NCBI GenBank assembly: GCA_029204225.1
Contig: CM055092.1
Coordinates: forward strand, 18,717,222-18,781,221
Reading direction: 5' to 3'
DNA from: Diphasiastrum complanatum
Taxonomy: Eukaryota > Streptophyta > Lycopodiopsida > Lycopodiales > Lycopodiaceae
Length of the DNA: 64,000 bases
Shown here: one piece after another, positions 39,306 through 47,487 of the stretch
How the letters are laid out: each line of letters starts with the position of its first letter
Position numbering within the stretch: the first letter of the stretch is position 1
The notes under the pieces: model-generated
Database searches by the model: none
What the model was told of the DNA's origin: nothing
Seen by the model: only the letters and a program-made list of their open reading frames with translations
Made by a program: the position numbers and the translations under genes

Positions 39306-41928
39306 TCCTTCTTATACATACTTGGGGATCCTTTTCTCGGGTCCTACTTCTAGTATGAGATAGGCCGCTACCACTCGACTGGGGAAGGGACATGCCTCCC
39401 TTGTTTGGCTAGAGCGATTTTGTTTTCGGAAGTCCATCCAGGTTGCTCGCAGTAAGTGTCGCCTCTTTGATACCATTGTCACCCCCATGACTCTATATGC
39501 GCCAGAGGCATGGTGTACAAGTCTCCCCTTTTCACATTGGGCCAGTTTTTCACGATCATAGACTACCATGTTAGCTCGGTTGATTTGAGCGAAGCCTTCT
39601 TTTCCACATGAGATTCTCCTGGCCGATCCACCTATACAGATCGAGGCAACTCTTCAGCTCATTACCTATATTCAGAGGGTACAGGCATTGCCAGAGATAG
39701 ATAGGCGATACATAGATTGCACTATCCTCCTCACATTATCTTCATGATCAGGGCTATAGATTATCATGGTTCTCTCAAGCATCTCAACTCCTACTTGAGT
39801 CGTTTGGTATCTTCATCTCCCTCGGACACTCATCAATATATCAAATCATTATCTATCAAGCATATCTGGAGTGGACTTGGAGTCTCCAGTTAGGGGTTAA
39901 GCCAGCTTTCTACCAGACCCATTTTTTGGAGCTGGATGCATTAGGGATCCTGGGCCTACCACGCTACTTGGATTCAGGACTCACATTGCCTCAGATTCAC
40001 ACTGGGGCAGCTTAGGGTGTCTTCTCACCAGCTAGCTATTGAGATTGGGAGGTTCCATGGTATTCCTAGAGAGGAGCGGACTTGCCAGTTATGCTCTCTA
40101 GGTGAGGTGGAGTCTGAGGAGCATTTTATCTTTAGATGCCCTGTATACTATGAGATCAGAGGGAGATATCATTGTTTGTTTTGAGACATGCCTACCACTC
40201 TACGCTCTCTCATGGCCTATGAGGACCCATGGTGTGTCGCTCTCATGGTATGAGAGATGTTCATATTGCAGCGAGATCTATACGAGACATCTCAAAATTT
40301 TACCTCTTAGCCATTGATTACTTTCTTAACTAGGCGGAGATCACGTGACTCAGTGCCTGAGGATGATGGTGATTATGACGACGATGAGGATGATAGCCGC
40401 TTACAGGCTCACAGAGATTAGAGACAGTGTACTTCCCACCATCACTTTACTGCCAGGATCAACAGACCTCCTATACAAAGACACACTACACATGCTCATG
40501 CTCATAGACGACGCCAGCGGGCTCCAGCGCTTCCTCATGTTGTAGCTTGCATTACATCTTTCTACAACATTAGCACAAACATGACATCCTGACATGGATA
40601 CATATGATTATTATGCACACACACTCGCATTTACGCATTTATCTTAGTTTGTACTAGATGTTTTCTTTATTATAGCTTCGGAGACGTTTTATGTGCTCCC
40701 ATGGTTGCCACATACTTGACATGTACTTCATTAGTCTTATATGCCCTTTGACATGGAAAAGACATTAATAAAGCTTTCTTTCTTTCTTCTTTCTCGTTAG
40801 GTTCACCATGCCGCAACCAAACTTTCACCTATTCTAACCACTTGACTCAATCAAGCAGTTGTTTTTGGCTTCCCTTCTTCCTAGTGCATTAACATTATCC
40901 ACCCAATTCACAAAATGGTGACCCTATGGATCCTGGCAATCATCGCCTCATCTTAGTATTTGCACAGTCAGGGTTTTTGATTATCATTGTTCTCTCAGGC
41001 CTCTCATTTGCTTGACACACGACATTTCAATCATAGATTTCCCATTGGGCACCTATGACTATCTGACTCATTTCTTGGAGAAGGATACAATAGGGTTCTC
41101 AGTGCTACCGTGTTATTTATCTTTAGGATTATCACATCGTCTGAGATTTGTATTGGGTCAGTTTCGGGTTTCATCGCACCATCTTGAGGTTGAGATTGGA
41201 CGCTTTCAGAGTATCCCATGTGAAGACGGGATTTGTCAGTTGTGTGTCCTAGCCGAGGTGGAGATCAAACATTTCTTATTCAGATGTCTGGTGTACTATG
41301 AAATCATAGGGAGATACCATTGCCTTTTCTGAGACATATCTGTTACATTGAGATCCATTATAGCATATGAGGATCCATGTTGTGTTGCACTCATTATTAT
41401 CAGAGAGATATTCCTATTGAGACAAGATTTATGTCAGCTAGCTCAGTCGAGTCATTCCGACATCCAGTACCAACAAATTATGTCCTTCTTCTCTCGTAGG
41501 AGATCACGGATGGATCCAGATCTAGATGATAGAAGGATGATGATATTTCTTGGCATAGAGACCAGCGACGACGTACTACTCAGAGTCTGGCTGTATGTAG
41601 AGCTACCCGTCACATCATTAGGAGGCACACTCATAGACGACTTCCACGACGACGACCGCAACATATGTTGGACCTACCTTCATTTGTACCCATTACATCT
41701 TTCTTTAGTCGCAGCAGGATTTGACGACAACATGATACACCATTATTGATGCTCACTATTTGATAGTCAGATATTCATTTCTAGTTTCACTTTATGATAT
41801 TAGCAGTCATACTAGTACATTTTTCTTTATTGTTATTGGAGACGTTCTATATGCTCCTATTTGCACCACACACTTGACATGTTCCTTTCGTCTTATATGC
41901 CTTTTGGCATGGAAAAGACATTGATAAA

Positions 41929-41965
<37 letters not shown>

Positions 41966-41982
41966 AAGCTTGTGAAAGGCTT

Positions 41983-42015
<33 letters not shown>

Positions 42016-43532
42016 TTTATAGGAGATAAATGGATCTTAACGATTGTGTTATTGTAGTAGAGCACAAGATCCACCTTGTTTTTGACCAAAACATCATGTT
42101 ATACTGATATGACTAACCTCTTTTGACTGGAAACTGATCTTATAGTAACTTGGAGTAGAGATTCAATGGACAAGTTGTGAAATTCAACAAATTCATTTCA
42201 CAAATAAGAAAACAAGTATTTTCTTGGTTGACCAGATTTGTTATTGTGATATCTGAAGTTCTAGGTGGTCAACATCTATTGCAATTGGACCTTGGTGATT
42301 ATGTATTAGCAAAGCAGTAGATTCAACCTGATTTTTTAATCAAAAACCTTGGAGCATAAGATGCAAAAGTACCCTTGAACGTGATAACTTTTGATATGCA
42401 ACTCAAATTGACATGCCATCTTTTGCTAAATGCCCCAGTTTAGTCTCATCAAGTGTGTGGATATTTCCTGATTTTGTTTCCAAAAAGTACCAGGAAGATC
42501 ATTCTCTCAAAAACTAGAAAATCCTCTCATTCATAGATGATTTCAATAACTGTACTTTACTTCACCGATTTGATACAAGGAAGCCCATGGAATTGAAAAA
42601 TCTGAAATTTTGTAGCCTCGACCTCCAGGAGGGGATATAATCAATGTAGAATGTGGCGCTACTGTCCTTTTCAAGTGACCAGCAAAATAGCAGAAAAGAA
42701 CTTGTTTAGTTGAAAACACATACGATGCTAGTTGAAAACCAATGCACATACGATGCTATGTTTTATTGTGAAAAGTATTAGACTAATTAATATTCAGACA
42801 TGAAGACAAAGGAAATAAGCCGTTAAAATAAGTTGTTACTTGTTTTAAACAATTGATGCTAGCTAACAAGCTGATCCACACTGATCTGTGCTAAACACTC
42901 AACTTTTCTAAAGATCATCTAGCCAAATGAGGCTCATCTTTCCTATTTATACTATGGGAGACCCTAGGGTTTGCAAGTGACCAGAGGTCGAATAAGTTTC
43001 AAGAATAAAATAAAGTATGAACAGTATGTGTCCCTAGGCGAAGTGTCAAGCTGTAACTATTAATCAATTATGAAAAACAACATACGTCCTAGATGCTTTC
43101 TTGAGGTCGTAAATGCAAATAATTGTTTATACGTGGTAACATGGGCCTGACACCCAAGAGACTATTATGTAATTGCTGCTGTTGTAATTGGGTCCCTTTT
43201 AACACATTGAATTAAGTGACGTAAATTGGACTTGAAAGCTAGTATTTGGGGATCCACATGTAGTTTAATAAGGCTTTAAGTCGAAATGAATCTATTTTGT
43301 CCCCAAGTGGAAGCACATGCCAAAAAAGCATCCCTAACTATCACCTTTTGATTCTGACGTATTCTATTATTTTGTTTTTGGTGCTTTTCAATTGAGAATT
43401 TGCAGTTTTTCCATCATTAGTCAAGAAATGTGGATTGAATTCTTGAATATTATTATTTTGGCAGGAATGGAGCCCTTGAGGAGGGCTTGTCCTTCGCATT
43501 TAGATTCACAGACACTGTCCTTGCTTCACCTG
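16592..43532 (+). CDS. SEC8: Exocyst complex subunit SEC8 (partial gene, 12 exons)
   Basis: SEC8 is a core subunit of the octameric exocyst, which tethers secretory vesicles to the plasma membrane before SNARE fusion; in plants it supports pollen tube growth, cell plates and polar secretion. Twelve exons (16,592-16,639; 18,498-18,710; 19,920-20,093; 27,157-27,261; 28,469-28,578; 28,704-28,895; 29,188-29,365; 31,454-31,560; 32,055-32,380; 32,839-33,008; 38,095-38,210; 43,465-43,532) sum to 1,807 nt and stay in frame across every junction. They read about 602 residues collinear with plant SEC8, including FDSLPHVVQILTS, QQLWYRSVTLRHVISLLDQI, KLRGILFFKVVEDLHSHLY, ELPPWLAESIPNEF, ECLALLGKVAAAGAI and SECQQLICDILRATPDAASA. 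All introns are GT-AG. The C-terminal half (roughly 450-500 residues) is not found before 64,000. No stop or frameshift is seen, so the gene looks functional despite its transposon-filled introns. Confidence 0.9.
16640..18497 (+). other. SEC8 intron 1
   Basis: About 1.86 kb with no transposon protein recognised. Short minus-strand open frames at 17,132-17,468 have no domain. It contains the possible 21-nt exon at 16,992-17,012. Confidence 0.5.
18498..18710 (+). CDS. SEC8: SEC8 exon 2
   Basis: Seventy-one codons between GTGTAG and GTACAT. It reads ELDDIDDGWKQAKFDSLPHV and later VDDVVRGYHKGFNKAIHNYS, the most conserved N-terminal Sec8 signature. Phase 0 at both ends. Confidence 0.96.
18711..19919 (+). 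other. SEC8 intron 2
   Basis: An AT-rich intron of 1.2 kb with no recognisable insertion. An inverted repeat around GACTACCA(T/C)TAATG...CATTAGTGGTAGTC occurs at 19,148-19,186 and could form a small hairpin. Confidence 0.6.
19920..20093 (+). CDS. SEC8: SEC8 exon 3
   Basis: Fifty-eight codons from GTCAG to GTGAGT, starting ILRLFGESTSSLSGLKGNLA and ending ISLLDQIDNVAK. Phase 0 at both ends. The 7.06-kb intron that follows contains hAT copy 1. Confidence 0.96.
20893..21073. repeat. 21-bp perfect inverted repeat in hAT copy 1
   Basis: The 21 bases at 20,893-20,913 (starting AACTTACTACTTAC) are the exact reverse complement of 21,053-21,073 (starting CTAAGTAGTAAGT), with a loop of about 139 bp. 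The surrounding sequence is made of short words such as AAGTT, AACTT, TTACAAGTT and CTAACTT. The same arms occur in copy 2 at 54,521-54,541 and 54,681-54,701. Confidence 0.9.
21410..25428 (-). pseudogene. hAT transposase, copy 1 (BED, DUF659, dimerisation domains)
   Basis: Exons read down the minus strand. A BED-type zinc finger (25,428 to about 25,188; KWTCKYCGNTYGG, HLLRLRGYEIVVC) is followed by an exon at 24,948-24,513. DUF659 (24,335-24,134; FGCTIISDGWTDARRR) and VVTDNASNCVAMGK/CAAHCLDL (23,918-23,664) hold the catalytic fold. Exon 23,480-23,174 reads SVLRLTDREGS. The hAT dimerisation domain (22,540-22,240) has SWWMKYGNDVP and KLAIRVLSQDCAAVACDRNW. An acidic Ser/Glu/Asp C-terminal tail lies near 21,684-21,410. 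Lesions compared with copy 2: TGA after WRDMM near 24,636, TGA for CGA near 22,867, and a 1-nt loss near 22,482. Intron ends fit GT-AG. Confidence 0.88.
25560..25934 (+). repeat. (AC)n and (CT)n microsatellite block in hAT copy 1
   Basis: Alternating ACAC, TCTC and CACACAAACAC tracts end in an uninterrupted (CT)n of about 72 bp (25,863-25,934). It lies upstream of the transposase BED exon. The corresponding tract in copy 2 carries a LINE 3' end insertion. Confidence 0.95.
26404..26962. repeat. Possible decayed LTR in SEC8 intron 3
   Basis: TGTTGGAAG at 26,404 and CTTTCAACG near 26,955 are imperfect inverted ends, and TATAAATGG and CTATTTATAC lie between them. No coding sequence or target duplication supports this, so it is a weak call. 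Confidence 0.22.
27157..27261 (+). CDS. SEC8: SEC8 exon 4
   Basis: Thirty-five codons VPARIEGLMEKKYYYAAVQL to LEREGIQG between CTATAG and GTAAGT. It continues the Sec8 helical region without a gap from exon 3. Confidence 0.95.
28469..28578 (+). CDS. SEC8: SEC8 exon 5
   Basis: From CTCACAG to GTACTG, reading VGALQEVRSELSKLRGILFF and HSHLYNQGYY. It ends in phase 2; the split serine codon is completed by exon 6. Confidence 0.95.
28704..28895 (+). CDS. SEC8: SEC8 exon 6
   Basis: From TTTGGCAG to GTAATG. It encodes a hydrophilic linker with an acidic stretch (VEDKDDDISNIEA) and PVSRRTRTFKRIDPKAS, the counterpart of the plant SRRTRTLKG segment. Confidence 0.92.
29188..29365 (+). CDS. SEC8: SEC8 exon 7
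   Basis: From AACATAG to GTATGT. It holds a low-complexity Gly/Ser/Asn linker and ends in the conserved NRELPPWLAESIPNEFT. Phase 0 at its end. Confidence 0.94.
29646..29770. repeat. GC-rich palindrome cluster in SEC8 intron 7
   Basis: A GC-rich island interrupted by a T run. It contains GGACGCG-GACA-CGCGTCC (stem of 7), the 10-bp palindrome GGACGCGTCC and the 12-bp palindrome GCGTCCGGACGC. The words GGACGC/GCGTCC recur about nine times in 125 bp. The flanks are ordinary AT-rich intron. It may be a tiny non-autonomous element or a transposon end. Confidence 0.7.
30534..30800 (+). repeat. Diverged direct duplication, ~170-bp period
   Basis: The block TGAAGA(C)TTGAGCGC...AGT(T)TGTGGA(A)TTAGTGT at about 30,562 recurs at about 30,732 with a few differences. 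It lies in SEC8 intron 7 and is non-coding. Confidence 0.6.
31000..31080 (+). repeat. Tandem duplication, ~46-bp unit
   Basis: ATATATCTAGGATCTGGGCT and ATATATCTAGGAACTGGGCT are followed by near-identical TTTCAAA(G/A)ATCAT text, two adjacent units in intron 7. Confidence 0.8.
31454..31560 (+). CDS. SEC8: SEC8 exon 8
   Basis: From CATGCAG to GTATTA, reading EAMMKSELSVNVKYLQTMVE and LGKVAAAGAIL. This is the conserved VKYLQT...LGKVAAAGAI block. Ends in phase 2. Confidence 0.95.
32055..32380 (+). CDS. SEC8: SEC8 exon 9
   Basis: The largest exon, from TATGCAG to GTGAGG. It starts QRLRKTVHDLITNEIKVRA, passes through a variable serine-rich stretch, and ends QTAAQELVEAILILLAKIL. The middle is poorly conserved, as is usual for this part of plant SEC8. 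Confidence 0.93.
32839..33008 (+). CDS. SEC8: SEC8 exon 10
   Basis: From CTCTGCAG to GTAACC. It reads ENHIIVAEALESKPSV and ATGGYSLAFVLMVLQ, matching the plant ATGGYT...TVLQ block. The following 5.1-kb intron carries LINE A and LINE remnant B. Confidence 0.94.
33466..33557 (+). repeat. Tandem repeat, ~32-bp unit
   Basis: TCTAGTATGACCCCCACTCT followed by AGTACCACT occurs twice, then a shorter, mutated third unit follows. It lies just outside the 3' tail of LINE A. Confidence 0.85.
34014..36200 (-). pseudogene. LINE A ORF2: endonuclease and RT fragments
   Basis: Endonuclease pieces: RPETRSASGRGSGGVACLYR near 36,000, ARDFNARTSS near 35,730 (the APE GDFNA motif with G changed to R) and NGDHSVVDYH near 35,490. 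RT pieces: IGHVLAKLYGTILHS near 34,600, VRKAFDSVPCSLLIQRL near 34,430 and GVKQGCSLSLVLFGLYIDEL near 34,250. After ELES the sequence jumps to the basic C-terminal tail SQPKITSSSRRRRWHLAS. The YADD motif and zinc finger are missing. Many frameshifts and stops are present. Confidence 0.85.
36240..37230 (-). pseudogene. LINE A ORF1 (RRM-like chaperone) remnant
   Basis: The core reads KAHNIRVCEIPDTQDAMAEA, NGLDTTWR and, in a shifted frame, LRGTTIYMDDNLTYIQVEER plus FQVARESGKRAIYRDGRVRLF, which is the RRM-plus-C-terminal pattern of LINE ORF1 proteins that bind element RNA. The upstream part (to about 37,230) is an Ala/Pro/Leu-rich N-terminus with repeated A-x-LP-x-T units. Two frames are mixed, so it is inactive. 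Confidence 0.75.
37109..37202. repeat. Run of four short stem-loops inside LINE A ORF1
   Basis: Successive inverted words: GCCACACAG/CTGTGTGGC, GTGGCAG/CTGCCAC, GCCACCT/AGGTGGC and CTGATGTGG/CCACATCAG. They arise from degenerate short tandem coding repeats. Confidence 0.8.
37265..37375 (-). mobile_element. LINE remnant B: 3' end only, with GA tail
   Basis: A (GA)n tract (37,265-37,335) is followed by CTCTATTAATGTCTTT and GCCAAAAGGCATATAA, the conserved LINE 3' terminus on the minus strand. No body is visible, so it is a severely 5'-truncated copy or the surviving tail of one. LINE A starts exactly at its tail. Confidence 0.8.
38095..38210 (+). CDS. SEC8: SEC8 exon 11
   Basis: From TATACAG to GTAAAG, reading SECQQLICDILRATPDAASA and VQSARLASKTPMNDNG. 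The following 5.25-kb intron carries LINEs E and F. Confidence 0.95.
39214..39302 (+). repeat. (TG)n-(CT)n microsatellite at the 5' end of LINE E
   Basis: About 10 TG units are followed by about 34 CT units that run directly into LINE E coding sequence. Confidence 0.97.
39303..40801 (+). mobile_element. LINE E, 5'-truncated (in SEC8 intron 11)
   Basis: It begins at the SYTYLG position downstream of RT and continues through GKGHASLVWLERFCFRKS, LGLKPAF-like sequence and the zinc-finger segment CQLCSLGEVESEEHFIFRC, with C-x2-C and H-x4-C ligands retained. A basic/acidic C-terminal tail follows. The 3' UTR has a mutated hairpin (ATGCCCTTTGACAT), then GACATTAATAAAGC and a (TTTC)n tail at about 40,783-40,800. 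Stops and frameshifts are present. The 5' junction lies in (CT)n. Confidence 0.86.
40860..41963 (+). mobile_element. LINE F, internally deleted
   Basis: The first about 90 bp match the RT N-terminal region (HPIHKMVTL-like; ATTATCCACCCAATTCACAA). At about 40,955 the sequence jumps to the C-terminal half with SHRLRFVLGQFRVSSHHLEV and ICQLCVLAEVEIKHFLFRC, whose C-x2-C and H-x4-C ligands are kept. The 3' UTR, intact hairpin (ATGCCTTTTGGCAT), GACATTGATAAAG box and (TC)n tail (41,931-41,963) follow. Inactive. Confidence 0.82.
41924..42020. repeat. Fold-back of the LINE F 3' terminus
   Basis: The left arm ATAAAGTTC(TC)nTTCAAGC and the right arm GCTTGAA(GA)nGAACTTTAT are inverted complements separated by about 9 bases (TTGTGAAAG). 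The arms are about 42-46 nt, differing only in TC unit number. Confidence 0.92.
42230..42510 (+). pseudogene. Very decayed copia RT-like scrap
   Basis: One frame reads LGDYVLAKQ, then PDFLIKNLGA, DAKVPLNV and MQLKLT, similar in order to the copia segment between RT and RNase H (QxKY..DLL, DAK..xTP, xxKL). Several stops interrupt it and no core motif is intact. Confidence 0.3.
43465..43532 (+). CDS. SEC8: SEC8 exon 12
   Basis: From TTGGCAG to GTACAT, reading NGALEEGLSFAFRFTDTVLA, the counterpart of DGLTFTFRFTDATVS. This is the last exon I can confirm. The next conserved block was not found in the remaining 20 kb. Confidence 0.9.
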
Positions 43533-44009
43533 GTACATCTTCCTAGAGAACATTGAATTATTATCTAATTATTGTTTGCATAGGTTTGCTTGTGATTGTT
43601 ACTTGTTGGGTGTTATTAGAAGCAAATATGTGGCAAGGTTTGATGATTTGAAGGGTTTTTTATAGGTTTTGGGCAAAATAGCATGAGAGACTATCGCAAC
43701 GATTTCGATAATCTATACTCCTTACCTTGGGCTACTAAGTTAGTTCTTCGTCTCTAAAACAGTATTTAAGGTCTTCACATTAATTTGGGGTTTTGATTAT
43801 TTGTGACATTCGTATTCTTCCTTTTCTAGGCAACCTAACACTTGTTAAGCTTGCTTACCTTCCCATCTAGAGTAAAATTCATTCACAAATTTCTTGAAAT
43901 AACTTGTAAGCCAAATTTGCATCATGAGTCACCTTGCATGAGCATCATTCTATTAGTGTTGTTGGAACTTGTTGTGGTATATTTGTGGTTTCTTTTGTGT
44001 ACTGATCGA

Positions 44010-44332
44010 AACGTAAATGGTTCAATAGCCAAACCGGCTGAACCAGAATTGCTACCCGTATGGAAGGCAAAGGATGGCAAAGCACTTGCCATTGTATCCT
44101 TAAATCTGAAAGATACTCAGATAGCTCATGTATCAAATAGTACCACCTCGAAAGAAGCATGAGATATTTTAACAAGCATTTATGAAACATCAGATGTATC
44201 GACTCGTCTCTTTCTGAGAAAGGTCCTTACCCTCAAAATGAACGAAGGTACCTCAGTCAGTGATCATCTGAATGAGTTCAAACAGTTGTTGAATTAATTA
44301 GCTGCAATAGGTTCGCCTATTTATGAAGAAGA
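44010..44332 (+). pseudogene. Copia gag fragment (+ strand)
   Basis: The + frame reads WKAKDGKALAIVSLNLKDTQ, STTSKEA followed by a stop (TGA for TGG), then DILTSIYE, FLRKVLTLKMNEGTSVSDHL and EFKQLLN, the UBN2 gag core. It breaks off near 44,332, where minus-strand copia sequence begins. Confidence 0.8.
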
Positions 44333-45060
44333 CTCGCCCCACTATCAATCCACCAAGCTTCACTTGTGTTGGATTTGGATGATGGTGATGAGGTAGATGT
44401 CATTAAGGATGATTCTTCTTCATCATCTTCCTCTTGATGTGAAATGTTGCTTTGTTAGTTCTCTTGTGCTTGCTTCTTCTTCAAACATTTGGATTGCACA
44501 AAAGAAGCATGTGTACTTGGATTTGTCCTTCTTGCCTTTGCCCTTTGAGCTTGAAGGTTGATCCTCCTCCATGGCTTGCTTTGGATGATTCTTCTTTGCT
44601 CCATTGGTCTTTTTCTGGCCTTTGAACGAGAAATTGGTTTTCTCATCTCCATCCTACAGCGATAAGGAGTTCATCCTAGCCTTTGCATGCAACATCCTAC
44701 ACTCTTCAGTCACTAGCACACTATGGAGCTTATGAATTGATGGCAAAGTGTCTTGGATGGCAAAATTTCAGACCAAATTTGTGAATTTATCACCTAGGCC
44801 ATTTAGGATCACTTGAACTAGCTAATTATCTAGAATCTTCTCTCCATTAGAGGCTAGTTCGTTGTTGAGAGACTTGATCCTAAGCACATAGTTTATTCAC
44901 TCTCACTATTATTTCTCATGCTTTGCAAGGTTTGGTTTCTAATCATGAGAATTTTAGAAGTGTTACTGGATTCATAAATTGATTTTAGTGAATCCCATGC
45001 TTCTTTGGCCGATGTACAAGAAGATACCTCCTTCAAGAGGCGTTGTGGGTATTTCCTGTA
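44333..45060 (-). pseudogene. Copia gag and protease fragment (- strand)
   Basis: Reading the minus strand from 45,060: SAKEAWDSLKSIYESSNTSK near 45,000, then a region matching gag with NQLVQVILNGLGDKF near 44,800, the basic zinc-binding remnant CFFCAKSKCLKKK near 44,480, an acidic linker, and the protease motif WWIDSGAS at about 44,340. The sequence ends there against the + strand gag fragment. Repeat X lies directly upstream, so this is probably the gag of the repeat X copia family. Confidence 0.78.
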
Positions 45061-45393
45061 CATAAATAAAAATAGCCGGAAGTAGAAAATGAGTTGCGAG
45101 GGCCGTGGCATCTTGCGTGCGTAAGTCCATAGCCCAATGAGCACTTGTAAAATAACGTATTTTAAATAAACTAGACTTTGGGCCATGTAATCAAAATAAT
45201 GTTAAAAGGCCCAAAGTTTAAGTTAACTAAGTTTTGTTAAGTAGTCAAAGTCAAAATGGTGGTAGGTGTGTTTCTTTGTGCACCATAGATTGAAGTGTGT
45301 TTCTTTTGAAAGGTTAGGATTTCAATCCCCTCTTTCTCGAAGTAGCCATTAGAAACCAAGGGGCAAGGGCCTCCCCAAAGATAAAAAGGCACT
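45060..45393 (-). repeat. Repeat X copy B, inner part
   Basis: Matches the complement of about 4,450-4,790, including the gag-proximal block GCTCATTGGGC...GGACTTACGC and GATAAAAAGGCAC. It is cut at 45,393 by the gypsy insertion and resumes at 51,336. Confidence 0.65.
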
Positions 45394-45867
45394 TGTTACG
45401 ACTCAGTCTAGTTCTGACATGACCTCGGCATGACCGGTCACTCAGAGGGCCTGAGGCCAAGTTGGCAAGGGTCAATGACCGGGAAGGGCATCGCTTCCAA
45501 GTGGGAATCGATGTATCACGAAATCCCGTGATCTGGTGAGACCGTCTGACAAGCTGTCAGAGATGCGGTTGCGTAACTGTCGGGGCCCTAGCTGTTAGTG
45601 CTATCCGGCAAGCAGTCGGGGTGACCAGTTGGTGTCATCGGTAATGACGGGGCATGGGGGTGATATCCCGTGAGTCACTCATTATTCACAGGTCGCATGC
45701 AGTGTGTACGCCAGGTGGCCTGATCAACCACTGGGGGGGTACCTCATGTATGTTGACAAGAATAGCAGGTAGTGGACTCAAGAGGGGGGGGTACCTATGG
45801 TTGGGAGGATCATTCCACACACCGGCCTTCAGGACTTGAGCAGCTTAGAGAGTTTTGGTTGTTCACA
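45394..45867 (+). repeat. Gypsy 5' LTR (474 bp)
   Basis: Starts TGTTACGACTCAG and ends GGTTGTTCACA; it is followed two bases later by the primer site. It pairs with the LTR at 50,864-51,335. Confidence 0.9.
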
Positions 45868-45869
45868 AT

Positions 45870-45881
45870 TGGTATCAGAGC
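45870..45881 (+). other. Gypsy primer-binding site
   Basis: TGGTATCAGAGC, complementary to the 3' end of plant initiator-Met tRNA. Confidence 0.93.
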
Positions 45882-46612
45882 CTTTTCTAGCTCGTTCTAT
45901 AGAGAGAAAGTGAGAAAAAGCTTGGTTTTTTCACCATAACTTGGTCTATAGTGCTCAGATTTGAGGGAGATCTGTCTCAGATCATTTCAAGTGGGCAGCT
46001 GCTGTAGATCAGCAGGGATTCACGCTACAAATCTCAGATTTCAGAAAGTTTCGAAGTTTTGGAGGGCCAACGCAATTTTTCTGAAGGTTTTTCGCTCATA
46101 ACTCTCCGGAACCTTCTCAGATCTTGGGAGCATCTTTCTAGCATCCATAGCGATTCTATAGAGCCATCATACGCCGGTTTTGGAGCAGATTTGCCTCTGT
46201 TTCACCAAAAAGTCGGTTTCCAAGCAAAAAACAGGTCAGAATTTTGGATTGGGTATAACTTCTCCGACTTTCCTCCGGTTTCTGCTGTTAAGGGTGCAGA
46301 TTGGGCCTAGTAGGAGGGCGACCTACTGCCAATTGACGGTTTGTGAAAAGCTTTTGCCGTTTGGAAGAAATTTGACGTCAAACAGCCCACTTTTTTCCTG
46401 ATTTTTCTACTTGACAAGCCGTTTTGGTGCCCAAAAAAGTTTTTTACCGACTTTTGTAACAGTGTTGGACACAAGGGAAGTGCTACCTGTCCTTGGCTTT
46501 GTGTTTTTTCCTAGAGTTTTGTTACCTTCCAGTTGCTTTTCCTCTTTCAGTTCTAAATTGTGAATAAGTTGAAAATTTCCACATTTCACATTTCCTGAGT
46601 AATTCCTATACC

Positions 46613-47193
46613 ATGGCTGAAGACAAAGTTGACATCCCCTCAAGCCCATTTGAAGCCATGGAAACTCCTCCACCTAGTCCTGGCAGCCGATTACCTAGTG
46701 CGCCGTCACTGATCCTCCTCCCAGACAAGAACATATGAATGTGTTGGAGCGGTATATGACAGAGATGCGTACGATGATATCGTTGCTTGCCGGGGGCTTT
46801 CCCTCATCTTCTTCTCAGCCTCCGCCTTTGTATCCTTCCCAGCTGCCCACTCGTTATCCTTCTTCTGATACACAAATGATCATTGATTTTCCTCCTGATA
46901 AAGATATAAAGCCCACAAAATATGCTGGTACAACTTCCCAGAGGACTACTGATATTGTAGATCAGTGGTTGCACAAGTGGGAAGAGTATTTTGATTTGAA
47001 ACGGGCACCCACCGATGAAGGCTGGTGTGTCCGTAAGGCAGCTTACCATTTTACTGACTTTGTTGACAGGTGGTGGCGCAAGTTGCTGAAATCACAGCAA
47101 GCCCCATTCACCTGGGTTGATTTCAAGCGCTGTTTTCGGGTGCAATTCATTCTTCCACATGAGCATGTGCGTGCGACGGATGCTTTGTTGTAA
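46613..47193 (+). pseudogene. Gypsy gag
   Basis: A probable start ATG lies at 46,613 (MAEDKVDIPSSPFEAMETPP); a frameshift separates it from the main frame, 46,735-47,193. That frame holds the retrotransposon gag core: KPTKYAGTTSQRTTDIVDQW, AAYHFTDFVDRWWRKL and TWVDFKRCFRVQF. It stops at 47,191-47,193. The expected C-terminal zinc knuckle is not found; 47,194-47,500 is instead a GC-rich block with a duplicated GGGACCCA(G/T)GTCC phrase (near 47,369 and 47,418). Confidence 0.85.
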
Positions 47194-47487
47194 AGCTGAC
47201 TAGGGTGCATCTAATGTGCCCTGTAAGACACTAAGGGGTGACGCTCCCTAAGGTCCTAGAGCAAGTTAGAAAGTCAAGGACTGAGCCTCCGACCTGTGGT
47301 GAGCCAGTCAAGTAGTCACAAGTCCTGAGCTAGCTCTGGAGCTCGAGTCATGGCCTAGTAAACTTCTGGGACCCAGGTCCAAGAGTCCAGTTGATTTTGC
47401 CCGCCGTGACGGCTCCCGGGACCCATGTCCGGGAGCTAGACTGATTCTGCCAGGCTTGCCAGGCTTAACACCAAGGCGCGAGAGGCC

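Noticed and set aside
39312-39569. 85-codon minus-strand frame near LINE E
   Set aside because: It is antisense to the + strand LINE ORF2 text (TYLG..., GKGHASL...), so it is a shadow frame.
43666-43740. Possible SEC8 exon 13 (FGQNSMRDYRNDFDN after TATAG)
   Set aside because: The acceptor and phase fit exon 12, but the translation does not match the conserved SEC8 block expected next, and no clear donor supports it; left unconfirmed.
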